A DNA stretch of 26,200 nucleotides from an uncultured bacterium (GCA_905214855.1 CAJMNU010000011.1:1-26200); one strand, 5' to 3'; shown: positions 16,154 through 25,539, numbered from the stretch's first letter. Notes: generated from the letters alone by a model not told the origin. A program made the numbers and translations.

Positions 16154-17308
16154 ATGAATACAAAAGCAGAAACTGAACACCGTATGTGGAAACGCAATGC
16201 TGGACTGATCGCTTTTTTTATCAGTGGGATCTGTGCGATCAGCCCAGGCATTATCGTAACACACCTTCAGGAACAGTATCAATTTGATTATGGAATGACA
16301 GGAACTTTCATATCTCTTATGAACATCGGTAACTTAATCGCCGGTTTTCTGGCTGGCATATTGCCCACCCGACTTGGAATGAAAAAAAGTGTTGCACTTC
16401 TCACAATAGGATATACGATCGGATATGCCTGTATGGGAATCCACGGATGGATGCTTCTTTTCATGCTTGCCTTCTTCCTTCTTGGTATTGCCAAAGGTTC
16501 TACCATCAACACTTGTACCATTTTAGTTGGGAATAACAGTACAAACCGTACCACTGGAATGAACCTTATGCATGCCTGTTATGCCTGTGGCGCTCTTCTG
16601 TGCCCGTTCCTTATTTTAATGGCACAAAATAGTGGATTTACTGCACCCATGTTTCTCCTCTCTGCCTGCGGTATGGTTCTCTGGATCGTATTTTTTACAG
16701 TACCCATGGAAGACGGACAAAAAACAGCCCAGACACAGCACACAGATTGGGCTTTCCTCAAAAGCAGGCGTTTCTGGCTTCTGACAGGACTGATCTTCTG
16801 TCAAAATGCAGCTGAAACCAGTGTCAACAACTGGATGGTCTCCTACTTTAAAGGAAGCGGTATCCTGACAGGTGTTCTCAGTACTTATACCGTCACTGTG
16901 ATGTGGGCTGCCACCCTGATCGCCAGACTTTTGATCGCCTTTGTCTTTCCTCTCAAAAAACCGGCAAAAGCCATGGTTTCTATGTCACTTGGATGCACTG
17001 TCTTTTATTTTGCCATGATTCTGGCTAATACACAGACTTCTGCCATCCTGCTTTTATTCTGCTTTGCATTCAGTATGGCAGGCATGAATCCCACTGCTAC
17101 GTCCTTAGCCGGCAGAATGACAAGTGTGACCAGCATCGGTGTCATGCTGCCTGTAGCAAGCAGTGGTGCTATCCTAATGCCTTGGATCATAGGTATCGTG
17201 ACAAACCATGTCGGAATTCAAGCAGGAATGATGACAAACATCATCCCCTGTGCCGGTCTGTTTCTCTTTGCTATATTAGTTCACCGACTTCCAGAAGAAG
17301 CCCCATAA
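16154..17308 (+). CDS. Major facilitator superfamily transporter
   Basis: A 384-residue integral membrane protein with about 12 predicted membrane segments in two halves. Features are FFISGICAISPGIIVTHL in helix 1, ILPTRLGMKKSVALL as the conserved loop between helices 2 and 3 (glycine, arginine, basic residues), and a second-half loop before AMVSMSLGC. The overall look is of the Bacterial MFS-1/FucP-like group that moves sugars or small metabolites, but the substrate is not evident. The start at ATG 16154 has only a weak site (GGGGAATTGAG). It lies alone between the gdpP promoter and a GNAT gene 131 bases downstream. A drug-efflux role cannot be excluded. Confidence 0.85.
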   Translation: MNTKAETEHRMWKRNAGLIAFFISGICAISPGIIVTHLQEQYQFDYGMTGTFISLMNIGNLIAGFLAGILPTRLGMKKSVALLTIGYTIGYACMGIHGWMLLFMLAFFLLGIAKGSTINTCTILVGNNSTNRTTGMNLMHACYACGALLCPFLILMAQNSGFTAPMFLLSACGMVLWIVFFTVPMEDGQKTAQTQHTDWAFLKSRRFWLLTGLIFCQNAAETSVNNWMVSYFKGSGILTGVLSTYTVTVMWAATLIARLLIAFVFPLKKPAKAMVSMSLGCTVFYFAMILANTQTSAILLLFCFAFSMAGMNPTATSLAGRMTSVTSIGVMLPVASSGAILMPWIIGIVTNHVGIQAGMMTNIIPCAGLFLFAILVHRLPEEAP

Positions 17309-17396
17309 ATCTTTACTTTTGTAACTAAAAACATATTCGCCTCTATCAGGCAAAACACATTCACTTCTATAAATAAGAAAGGAAAACGGTGATTCT

Positions 17397-17418
17397 CCCA
17401 CCACCTAAAGGCAGTGGG
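17397..17418 (+). repeat. IS200/IS605-like terminal hairpin remnant
   Basis: CCCAC (17397-17401) and GTGGG (17414-17418) enclose CACCTAAAGGCA, whose CC and GG can pair again around TAAA. This imperfect hairpin, followed by TTTCCGCACCGAGG, resembles the subterminal hairpins of IS200/IS605 elements. No transposase gene is near, so at most an orphan end remains. The GAGG that serves the next gene lies just after it. Confidence 0.35.
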
Positions 17419-17439
17419 TTTCCGCACCGAGGTAATTTT

Positions 17440-17922
17440 ATGAACATTAGAAGAGCCAAAAACAAAGATATCCCTAAGATCAATGACTTACTGACACAGG
17501 TTTTAAAAATACATGCGGATATCCGACCTGATATCTTTATTCCAGACACGACCAAGTATACCAATCCTGAACTGGAACAGATGGTCTTAGATGACCAAAA
17601 TCCTATTTTTGTAGCAACAGATGATAAAGATGAGGTGATCGGTTATGCTTTCTGCCGAATCAAAGAACCTTATATCTCTAATAATATGATTCCTTTTAAA
17701 AGTTTCTTCATTGATGATCTGTGTGTAGACCAGACCGTACGGGGAATGAACATCGGAAGACATCTATTTGAGTTTGCCAAAGAAGAGGCAAAGCGACTGG
17801 GATGTTATGAACTGACGTTAAATGTATGGGAAGGCAATGACACAGCAAAACATTTTTATGAAAAAATGGGGATGTCCCCCAAAAAAACACTTATGCAATG
17901 TATCTTAGAGGAAAAGAATTAA
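17440..17922 (+). CDS. GNAT-family N-acetyltransferase
   Basis: A 160-residue cytoplasmic acyltransferase. It starts MNIRRAKNKDIPKINDLL, the usual first strand and helix. It continues to SFFIDDLCVDQTVRGMNIGR near residues 88-107, where the V-x-x-x-x-R-G-x-x-I-G-R region is the acetyl-CoA pyrophosphate loop. It ends with NVWEGNDTAKHFYEKMGM, the typical final motif. Length is normal. Substrate is unknown; RimI-like protein or small-molecule acetylation are both possible. ATG 17440 uses a GAGG six to seven bases upstream, next to the insertion-sequence-like hairpin; an in-frame start at 17389 would translate that hairpin and is rejected. Confidence 0.9.
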   Translation: MNIRRAKNKDIPKINDLLTQVLKIHADIRPDIFIPDTTKYTNPELEQMVLDDQNPIFVATDDKDEVIGYAFCRIKEPYISNNMIPFKSFFIDDLCVDQTVRGMNIGRHLFEFAKEEAKRLGCYELTLNVWEGNDTAKHFYEKMGMSPKKTLMQCILEEKN

Positions 17923-17940
17923 ACTTTTTTGAGTAAAGTC

Positions 17941-18005
17941 TGTGAAGTCCCATAAACGACCTTTGGGTTATGGATAAATTTGTTTATGAGACTTCACAAA
18001 TTTTT
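17941..18005 (+). terminator. Terminator of the GNAT gene
   Basis: TGTGAAGTC and CATAAAC (17941-17957) pair with GTTTATG and GACTTCACA (17982-17998), giving 16 pairs with one C-A mismatch. The loop is 24 bases and AAATTTTT follows. It lies 19 bases after the stop codon. Confidence 0.8.
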
Positions 18006-18015
18006 CACAAAATAA

Positions 18016-18042
18016 TTAGCACTCACCTCTTGACATTGCTAA
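18016..18042. promoter_or_regulatory. Degenerate CIRCE operator (HrcA site) of hsp20
   Basis: TTAGCACTC (18016-18024), nine bases, then CATTGCTAA (18034-18042). CIRCE is TTAGCACTC-N9-GAGTGCTAA, so the left arm is perfect and the right arm differs at two positions. It overlaps the -35 box of the small heat-shock gene, exactly where HrcA repression would act. Confidence 0.8.
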
Positions 18043-18058
18043 TAATGCGTGTTATATT
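18030..18058 (+). promoter_or_regulatory. Promoter of hsp20
   Basis: TTGACA (18030-18035), a 17-base spacer and TATATT (18053-18058). Transcription would start near 18065, leaving an A-rich leader of about 124 bases. Confidence 0.8.
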
Positions 18059-18188
18059 ACAGATATAACAAAGGAAAGAGAATGGATAAAAAGAAAACAG
18101 AAATCCGAATATAGATTCTCTTCCCCTGTATATACTATAGACAAACAATAAAAAAATATATAACATCTTTAGAATGGAGGAATGATTT

Positions 18189-18641
18189 ATGTTAATGCCT
18201 AGTATTTTTAATGATAACGTATTTGATAACTGGATGAATGATCCGTTTGATATGGATTTCTTTGGACGCAGCAATCCACTTTATGGCAAACATGCAAAGA
18301 ACATGATGAAGACAGATGTTCGTGAGACAGATTCTTCTTATGAACTGGATATTGATCTTCCTGGTTTTAAGAAAGATGATATCAACGCTTCCCTGAAAGA
18401 CGGCTATTTGACCATTGAGGCTGCCAAGGGTCTGGATAAAGACCAAAAGGATGAGAAGGGTAACTACATCCGCCGTGAACGCTACGCAGGTTCTATGAGC
18501 AGAACATTCTATGTAGGCGATCAGATCAAACAGGAAGATATCAAAGCAAAATTTGAAAACGGCATCCTTCAGCTTTCCGTTCCTAAAAAAGAGGCACTTC
18601 CTAAGAATGAAGAGAGCCATCTGATATCCATTGAAGGCTAA
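18189..18641 (+). CDS. Small heat-shock protein, Hsp20/alpha-crystallin family
   Basis: A 150-residue ATP-independent chaperone that holds unfolding proteins. A short N-terminal part with DNWMNDPFDMDFFGR precedes the alpha-crystallin domain (about 38-140). That domain has ETDSSYELDIDLPGFKKDDI, YLTIEA and FENGILQLSVPKKE, the last being the conserved GxLxxxxPK-type strand. Length is normal. GGAGG eight bases before ATG 18189 gives the start; a second in-frame ATG two codons later is possible. It is monocistronic with its own promoter, terminator and a CIRCE-like operator, so induction by heat or misfolding through HrcA is likely. Confidence 0.95.
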   Translation: MLMPSIFNDNVFDNWMNDPFDMDFFGRSNPLYGKHAKNMMKTDVRETDSSYELDIDLPGFKKDDINASLKDGYLTIEAAKGLDKDQKDEKGNYIRRERYAGSMSRTFYVGDQIKQEDIKAKFENGILQLSVPKKEALPKNEESHLISIEG

Positions 18642-18758
18642 TCTCTGGTAAAATGCTCATCATATACAGTTGTGAATAAGATATATATTATAGTTTAACT
18701 ACAATATGCATTGGAATCTAATGAAAAAGAATCCAATGTGAAGGAATCTGAAAAAAAA

Positions 18759-18811
18759 GACAGATATTGGAATACCACCATAATGTGATATTTCCAATAT
18801 CTGTTTTTTAC
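18759..18811 (+). terminator. Terminator of hsp20
   Basis: ACAGATATTGGAA (18760-18772) pairs with TTCCAATATCTGT (18792-18804); the stem extends inward with few mismatches to a loop around CATAAT. It is followed by TTTTTTA and preceded by eight A, so it could work in both directions. It lies about 120 bases after the hsp20 stop. Confidence 0.85.
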
Positions 18812-18881
18812 TTTTCCAATCTCAAAAATCCAGAAAGAATACTTTCCCCTTTCATAATCTTATGATAAAGTATGAAATAGA

Positions 18882-18955
18882 AGAAACCTATACTATATGG
18901 TTTCTCCACAATTTGTAGTGTGACTCTTTTCATAGAATGTCACATCTACTACAAA
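18882..18955 (+). promoter_or_regulatory. Two inverted repeats upstream of the GH31 gene
   Basis: AGAAACC (18882-18888) pairs with GGTTTCT (18899-18905). TTTGTAG-TGTGAC (18912-18924) pairs with GTCACA and CTACAAA (18939-18944 and 18949-18955), with TCTA bulged. They are the only structured items in the 350-base spacer besides the hsp20 terminator, and may be operators or a leader fold for the glycosidase gene. No confident promoter was found. Confidence 0.4.
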
Positions 18956-18989
18956 ATACAGGGGATCTTGAGAAAGGAAGAAAAGGAAG

Positions 18990-21900
18990 GTGAACGAAGA
19001 AAAGGGAAAATGGCAGCTTCAACAGCTGGAATCGGCAAAGGTATCTGAACAAAATCATATCGTTGACCTGACTTTTGCAAACGGAGTGAAAGGAAGGATC
19101 ACATTCCTTGAGGAAACGATTTTCCGTTATGATGTGGAAAAGACAGGAAATTTTAGGGAGTACGCCCTACCAAGAGATGAAGCGCACACAGCAAAGATCC
19201 AGCAAAGACCTGATGGATCTGAGGAATATACAAAGCCTGCTGTTTCGGTGTTAGATAACGAAAAAACACTGTCTGTACTATGTGAAAAAACAATGCTCAC
19301 ATGGGAAAAAGATACGGCAAACATGTCTGTATCTGTCCATGGAAACACGGTCTTGGAAGAAGCCGGATCTCTTGTGATCCAAGAAAACGAAATGATACAG
19401 ACCCTGAAAAAGCATCCAAAAGAGAACTTCTTTGGAGGAGGAACTCAAAACGGACGCTTTGTGCACACAGGAAAGAAAATTCGAATTGTGAACGAAAGTG
19501 CATGGATGGACGGAGGAGTGGCATCTCCAAATCCATTTTATTATACAACAAACGGATATGGCATACTTTTCAATACATTTTCAGATGGATTCTAGGACTT
19601 TGGTGAAGAACATGAAGATCTTGTAACCATCATCCACAAAGAAAACCAATTCAGCGCTTATTATTTTGTGACAGAAAAAACTTGCGGGCGTGAGGTGGTT
19701 CAAGATCTCTTGAAAGCCTACTATCATATAACCGGCAATCCCATCCTTCTTCCAGAATATGGATTCTACGAGGGACACCTAAACTGTTACAACCGTGATG
19801 CATGGTCTGAAGAATCCGGAGACAAGGCATGGAACATAAAAGGAAATGCCGCTTATGACAGCAAAGGCATCACCCATTACGAGAGCGGCATGGCAACTGG
19901 TTATCATCTAAGCGCCGGAGCACATTCGGAATCTTTAAATGGAGAAAAACCATATGTGAGCACGCAGAATTACCCAGAATCGACAGACACTCCATACAAA
20001 TACTCTGCAAGGGCAGTTTTAGATGAATACATAAAACATGATATGCCTCTCGGATATTTCCTTCCAAATGACGGCTATGGCGGCGGATATGGTCAAAATG
20101 GCTATTATGTGCAGGGAGGTGTAAACGGAAACGGCAGCAGTACGCCAGAACATATCGCTGCAGTGGATGCGAACGTAGAAAATTTTTCCCGATTTACAGA
20201 ATATGCCAATGCACATGGTGTCGCATCCGGACTTTGGACAGAGAGCAATCTGACACCGGATTCCAACAAAGATACCTACTGGCACTTGCTGCGTGACTTC
20301 AGAAAGGAAGGGGCAAAAGGCAAGGCTACTACCCTAAAAACAGACGTTGCATGGGTTGGTCCAGGGTATTCTTTTCAATTAAATGGTGTAAAAACAGCCT
20401 ATGACATCATAACCACGTCAGAACACTTCCGCCCCAACATCATCTCTCTGGACGGATGGGCAGGTTCACAGCGTTTCAACAGCGTCTGGACCGGCGATCA
20501 GACGGGGGGAAACTGGGAATATATCCGTTTCCATATTCCAACCTACATCGGAAGTTCCCTGAGCGGGAATCCGAATATCGGAAGTGATATGGATGGTATT
20601 TTCGGTGGGCGTGCTCTGATCGCAGCCCGTGATTATCAGTGGAAATCCTTTACCCCACAGATGCTGAACATGGACGGCTGGGGAAGCTATATGAAAGCAC
20701 CATTTACATTCGGTGATCCATACACAGGGATCAACCGCATGTAAATGAAAATGAAAGCACAGCTGATGCCTTACATTTATACCTGCGCTGTCTCTGCTTC
20801 TAATATTAACACAGGAAATCAGGATACCGCTCTCCCGATGGTGCGGGCTATGTTTCTGGAATATCCGCAGGATACATACGCATACAGCAGACAGATCCTA
20901 AACAATTTCAAAGCGCCGCTCTGGAAATTACCGATATTTGTAAAAAACGGTGCGATCCTTCCGATGTATGAGGAAAACAATACCCCAGATCATGTGGATA
21001 GAAAAAACCGCATCATTGAATTCTGGCCTTATGAAGAAAGCCAATTCTATACTTATGAAGATGATGGGAAATATATCCAAAACCAGACTGAACAAGAGGA
21101 CACATATGGTGTGATTGGGCATGTTTCTTATGGAAACTCTGTCTCCACACTCTATACTTCTAAATTACATGACGGTCTGGCTGTCCTGACAGCAGAAAGA
21201 TCAGTCGGAACATATCAAGGTTATGAACCAACCAGAAACACAACTTTTGTCGTACATCTCTCCGAAAAACCTTCTGCCATATATGCCAAGAATGGCGATG
21301 TCCCTCTTTTTGTGAGGGAAGCCGCAACAAAACAAGCATTTGATACGGCTGTACTCTATGAAAACGAAGCCATCTTCTTCTATGATGAAGCTCCAAAACT
21401 CTGTACCTATGCGTCAGAGGAAGAGACAAAACTTCTGGAAATGACAAAAGATGTAAAAGGAACACCAAAGCTGTATGTAAGATTTGCCTCCGTAGACGCC
21501 TCAGAAACAATGCAGTCTTTGGAGATCCACGGCTATGTAAATACTTTCCCCTATCCAAAAGACCAGATCAATGCTGCATTAGACATTCCTCTCCTTCATG
21601 TACCAGAAGAAAAAAAGACTCCATCCAGCCTCTGGCTTGAATGGACAGGTGTGACAGAGGCAACATCTTATGAGATGCTGGTCGATGGAAAATTCTGTAC
21701 CATGGGAGATTCCCTGTCTTTCCTTCATGACGAACTGGAATATGAATCCACACACACCTACTGTATCCGTTCGAGAAACGCTGAGGGATACTCAAAATGG
21801 AGCGATGAGATCACCTCTGCAACCCTTTTAGATCCATGGAGAAATGAAATCGGTGCGCTCGGAACTGTGAAATTTGCAGGAAGTGATGAGGCAGATGCAT

Positions 21901-22892
21901 TGCGCTATGCTATAGACTACAGTTTCAAGGGAATGTTCTTCTGTGTAGACGATGTTGTAAAAGCACAGTATCCGTTTATCTATGACTTTGGAGCGGTCTA
22001 TGAACTTGACAGATTTGAATATTATCCACGTGACAACTATGGAAGCGGTTCAGTACAGAAACTGAACATCTATTCCAGTTTAGACGGCAGACACTGGAAC
22101 CTCGAATGGAATGGCGAAGAAGAAAATGACTGGACATATGATAAAAATTTAGAATTGGAAGAAAATGTAAAGATTGTCTCTTTGGATAGTGTGAACGCAC
22201 GCTACCTGAAACTGGTTGTTACCAAATCCATCCGTAATTACTTTGCTGCCCATGAACTTCCGGTATATAAGAAAGACGGAACAAAACCATTTGCCGTGGG
22301 AAGTACAAACAAGAATGAAACCGTCTCCGCAGGCGACTACACGAATATGAAGAACTATCTTGGAACTTCCGTAAAAGATGGTTCTAACTTTGTGGATCAG
22401 ATCCAAAAACGCTGTGGCGATATCAACAGGAACGGTATTTATGATGTCTATGACTACGCATATACGATGTTCCATCTGGACGGAGGGACAAAACAGACCG
22501 GTCCTGTATCCGGAAGTATTTCTTTGATCCCAGACACAGATATCGTACACGCTGGAGATACCTTTGCTCTTACAGTTTCAGCAAAAGATGTGAAGAATCT
22601 AAATGCATTTGGAAATGTATTACATTATGATCCTGCTGCCCTCAAATTTATGTCCATTGAACAGGATGATTCTATAAAATCTATGGAAAACCTGACGGTA
22701 AACAAACAGTATGAAGATCATACAGCGTATATCAACCTTGCATTTGCAAACCGTGGAGATCAGGAACTCTATCATGAAAGCGGCAGGCTTGCTGTGATCA
22801 CTTTAAAAGCGCTGAAAGATCTCAAACCAGCTGAGGAGATGGCTTGTGAAGGGATCTGGCTGATCGGACCAGAATTTGACCTGATCCAATAA
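18990..22892 (+). pseudogene. GH31 glycosidase with fibronectin, discoidin, dockerin and cohesin-like domains, broken by two in-frame stops
   Basis: One frame of 1301 codons from GTG 18990 (AAAGGAAG upstream) is interrupted only by TAG at 19593 (codon 202) and TAA at 20742 (codon 585). Protein similarity runs straight through both. The first part is a GH31 N-terminal beta domain with FFGGGTQNGRFVHTGK. The catalytic barrel follows, with nucleophile KTDVAWVGPGYSF (Asp452) and acid/base WTGDQTGGNWEY (Asp503). After the second stop come the barrel end (MPYIYTCA), a GH31 C-terminal domain, a fibronectin III-like stretch (about 875-950), a discoidin/CBM32-like domain (about 960-1090), a dockerin-like GDINRNGIYDVYD and a cohesin-like end. 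No signal peptide precedes it, though such proteins are secreted. Both stops need one base change from Tyr codons. It is probably a recent pseudogene; readthrough or sequencing error are alternatives. Confidence 0.85.
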
Positions 22893-22982
22893 GATAAAAT
22901 GAGATGAAACAAAACAACATAAGATAATACAAGGCAAAACAAGATAAAATGACATAACATAATGACATCTGTAAAGCGGCGA

Positions 22983-23029
22983 TAAAAAATGAGGGGATTT
23001 TTCCTATGTTCAGGGAAAATCTCCTCATT
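22983..23029 (-). terminator. Terminator of the amino acid ABC transporter operon
   Basis: AATGAGGGGATTTTTCC (22988-23004) pairs with GGGAAAATCTCCTCATT (23013-23029) over 17 positions including two G-T pairs, with an eight-base loop. On the minus strand ATTTTTTATC follows, so it ends the transporter operon; it may also stop transcription from the glycosidase side. Confidence 0.88.
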
Positions 23030-23056
23030 CTAACTTACATTATTCTAACTTACATT
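23027..23056. repeat. Perfect tandem duplication of a 15-base unit
   Basis: ATTCTAACTTACATT occurs twice back to back (23027-23041 and 23042-23056), right after the terminator stem and just before the ABC ATPase stop. It looks like a replication slippage event with no evident function. Confidence 0.85.
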
Positions 23057-23064
23057 GACAATGA

Positions 23065-23832
23065 TTATAAGACTTTGGATAAGAAGTTCTTTAAGCGGTC
23101 TGATTGTGGATTGGTGAAAAATTCCTGCGGATTGTTTTCCTCTACAAAATCTCCTCCATCAAGGAACATCACTCTTGTGGCAACCTCCCTCGCAAAGCTC
23201 ATCTCATGTGTTACAACCACCATCGTCATTCTCTCGTTTGCAAGTTCTCTCATAACATTGAGAACCTCTCCTACCATCTCTGGATCCAGAGCAGATGTCG
23301 GTTCATCAAACAACATGACATCTGGTTTCATTGCAAGAGCCCTAACGATCGCAATTCTCTGTTTCTGACCACCGGACAGCTGGTTCGGATATGCATCCGC
23401 TCTGTCTGCCAGTCCGACTCTCTTCAAAAGCTCCATCGCAGTCTGTTCTGCCTCCTGCTGGGAACGTCCCTGCAATTTTACTGGTGCAATGGTAAGGTTT
23501 TTCATGATCGTCATATGTGGAAATAAATTAAACTGCTGGAACACCATTCCCATCTTCTGACGCAGCTTATCAATATTGGTTTTAGGGTTTGTGATATCCG
23601 TCCCCTCAAACAAGATGTGTCCTCCCGTAGGCTCTTCCAGACGGTTCAAACACCTAAGAAATGTAGATTTTCCAGATCCGGAAGGACCTACTACAAATAC
23701 AATATCCCCTTTATAAATATCTACATTGATATTTTTCAGAACATGCTGACTTCCCTTAAAGGATTTCGACAGATTTTCCACATGGATCAAAGGCTCTGTA
23801 CGGTTCTCGATTGCATTCATCTTATCGTTCAT
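23065..23832 (-). CDS. Polar amino acid ABC transporter, ATP-binding protein
   Basis: A 255-residue ATPase of the GlnQ/HisP group that powers amino acid uptake at the membrane. Walker [10 protein letters not shown] is near residue 50, the Q-loop is in [12 protein letters not shown], the signature LSGGQKQR is near 150, Walker B is [15 protein letters not shown], and the H-loop is [17 protein letters not shown] after the Q-loop is typical of polar amino acid transporters. Its ATG at 23832 lies inside the last codons of the permease gene (11-base overlap), with AAGGAG about 12 bases upstream, so the two are translationally coupled. The amino acid transported cannot be read from this subunit. Confidence 0.95.
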   Translation of the reverse strand: MNDKMNAIENRTEPLIHVENLSKSFKGSQHVLKNINVDIYKGDIVFVVGPSGSGKSTFLRCLNRLEEPTGGHILFEGTDITNPKTNIDKLRQKMGMVFQQFNLFPHMTIMKNLTIAPVKLQGRSQQEAEQTAMELLKRVGLADRADAYPNQLSGGQKQRIAIVRALAMKPDVMLFDEPTSALDPEMVGEVLNVMRELANERMTMVVVTHEMSFAREVATRVMFLDGGDFVEENNPQEFFTNPQSDRLKNFLSKVL

Positions 23833-24523
23833 TCTTGCGCAAACTCCTTTCCAGAATGCTGACCAGTTTTGTAAGGATTGTTACAACAACCCAATAAATC
23901 AACGCTACTGTGATCAGAGGCAGCACCGGATTATAGGTACGGCTTTTTACCAGATCGCCTGCACGGGTCAAATCCTGCAATGCGATAAAGCTGACTACAG
24001 AAGTCTCTTTTAAAAGAGCAATAAATTCATTACAAAGTGCCGGCAGGGCATTTTTGAATGCCTGAGGCAGCACAATATACCAGATGGTCTGTACATAGTT
24101 AAATCCCAAACTTCTTCCTGCCTCAAACTGTCCATTATCCACTGACATGATCCCACTTCTAAAGATCTCAGCTACATACGCACCAGAGTTGATGGCAAAA
24201 GCAAGAACCGCTGTCACCATTTTGTTGGCATCCGGACTGCTGAAAACAATAAAATACATGATCATCAACTGTACCAGAACCGGCGTTCCTCGGATAATAG
24301 AAAGATATGCCTTACAGATCATATCTAAAATACGCATTTTTCCGGTTTTATCATATGTGGAGCGGATCGTTCCCACTAAAAACCCGATCACGATTCCTAT
24401 TAAAACAGAAAAAAGCGTTACAGTAAGTGTCACTTTTAAACCATTGATAAAAAATTTATATCTGTCATCTGATATAAAATTCAAATAAAATTGTTCTTTT
24501 GTTAAATATTGTGATAAATCCAT
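23822..24523 (-). CDS. Polar amino acid ABC transporter, permease protein
   Basis: A 233-residue membrane protein of the HisM/GlnP type. Several hydrophobic helices are seen: about 30-55 ([20 protein letters not shown]), 85-105, 110-130 and a last one ending [10 protein letters not shown]. The conserved cytoplasmic ATPase-contact loop is [28 protein letters not shown] near residues 148-175. [16 protein letters not shown] is the other family signature. ATG 24523 has AGGAAG eight bases upstream; a longer frame from 24562 has no ribosome site. Such permeases work as homo- or heterodimers; only one permease gene is present, so a homodimer is expected. Confidence 0.95.
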   Translation of the reverse strand: MDLSQYLTKEQFYLNFISDDRYKFFINGLKVTLTVTLFSVLIGIVIGFLVGTIRSTYDKTGKMRILDMICKAYLSIIRGTPVLVQLMIMYFIVFSSPDANKMVTAVLAFAINSGAYVAEIFRSGIMSVDNGQFEAGRSLGFNYVQTIWYIVLPQAFKNALPALCNEFIALLKETSVVSFIALQDLTRAGDLVKSRTYNPVLPLITVALIYWVVVTILTKLVSILERSLRKNER

Positions 24524-24577
24524 GCTATCTTCCTTTTCTTTTTCGGCTGTTCTCCTTTTCACCTGAAAACAGAGGAA

Positions 24578-24601
24578 GCCCCAACTTTATCTTGTTGGAG
24601 C
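24578..24601 (-). terminator. Attenuator hairpin between binding-protein and permease genes
   Basis: GCCCCAAC (24578-24585) pairs with GTTGGAGC (24594-24601), eight pairs with one G-T and an eight-base loop. On the minus strand TTCCTCTGTTTTC follows. It would reduce read-through or protect the upstream message, so the binding protein is made in excess over the permease and ATPase. Confidence 0.6.
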
Positions 24602-24672
24602 TCGATCAATCTGCGTACTTGTCTGTCTATCCTGTTTTATTGTCCAGCTAATGCTATGCTAACGGAACTCTC

Positions 24673-25539
24673 TTATTCTGCTGGAATGTACTTATTCATA
24701 ATTGTATCAAATGTTCCGTCTTCCTGCAACTCTGCAATTGCCTTATTTAACTTCTCAGTCAGTTCTGTATTGCCCTTTGCAACTGCGATCGCATATTCCT
24801 CTTTACTCAGTTCCTCGCCAACCTGCTTGATGTCATCATTCTGGCTCAGAAATACTTTTGCTGGTGCTTTATCAATTACAATGGCATCAATCTTGCCCTG
24901 TTTCAAAGCCTGTACAGCCTCAAAGTAGGTTGTGTAACGCTCCATGCCTTCCTCTCCCACGATCTCTGTTGCTGTAAGGTCGCCTGTTGTTCCAAGCTGT
25001 ACACCGATTTTCTTTCCTGTCAGTGTGTCAGCAGAAGTGATCTCCTCTTTTGCACCCTGTACCAGAATGACCAGAGAAGACTCTGCATAATTATCACTAA
25101 AATCTACAGATAACTTTCTCTCTTCGTTCTCTGTGATCGCTGCCATACCAATATCTGCTTTTCCTGTTGTGATAGAAGGAATGATCGCATCGAATGCCAT
25201 ATCCTCGATCTGGAGTTCCATCCCCATTTTATCAGCGATCGCCTGTGCCATCTCGATATCAATACCAACGATTTCTCCGCCTTCATGATACTCCCATGGA
25301 TCAAACTCAGCATTGGTTGCCATTTTCAGAACACCGCCTGCTGCCTCTGTTGCCTCTGTTTTAGACTCTTCTGCTTTGGAAGCAGCTGTAGTTGTCTCTG
25401 CATCTGCTTTTGTATCTGCTGCTGTAGTAGCCGCAGTCGTTGCTGCAGTTGTTTCTTTATCAGAACTTCCGCATCCTGTAAAAGACATTGCCATCATTGC
25501 AGCAAGTCCAAGAGCTGCAAATTTTTTCATATTTTTCAT
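24673..25539 (-). CDS. Amino acid ABC transporter substrate-binding lipoprotein
   Basis: A 288-residue lipoprotein. The signal peptide is KKFAALGLAAMMAMSFTGC with the lipobox cysteine at residue 23. A linker very rich in Ala, Thr and Glu (about 25-68) holds the protein off the membrane. The remainder is a family-3 periplasmic binding protein: MATNAEFDPWEY, IVGIDIEMAQAIADKMG, then SITTGKADIGMAAIT and GKKIGVQLGTTGD. These match polar amino acid binding proteins. AAGGAG nine to ten bases before ATG 25539 supports the start. It captures an amino acid outside the cell and delivers it to the permease encoded next; the ligand is not predictable with confidence. Confidence 0.95.
   Translation of the reverse strand: MKNMKKFAALGLAAMMAMSFTGCGSSDKETTAATTAATTAADTKADAETTTAASKAEESKTEATEAAGGVLKMATNAEFDPWEYHEGGEIVGIDIEMAQAIADKMGMELQIEDMAFDAIIPSITTGKADIGMAAITENEERKLSVDFSDNYAESSLVILVQGAKEEITSADTLTGKKIGVQLGTTGDLTATEIVGEEGMERYTTYFEAVQALKQGKIDAIVIDKAPAKVFLSQNDDIKQVGEELSKEEYAIAVAKGNTELTEKLNKAIAELQEDGTFDTIMNKYIPAE

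Noticed and set aside
19593..20744. Stop-codon recoding (pyrrolysine at TAG) in the glycosidase
   Set aside because: A second interruption is TAA, which pyrrolysine does not explain, and no supporting tRNA or synthetase lies in the window. Nonsense mutation is simpler.
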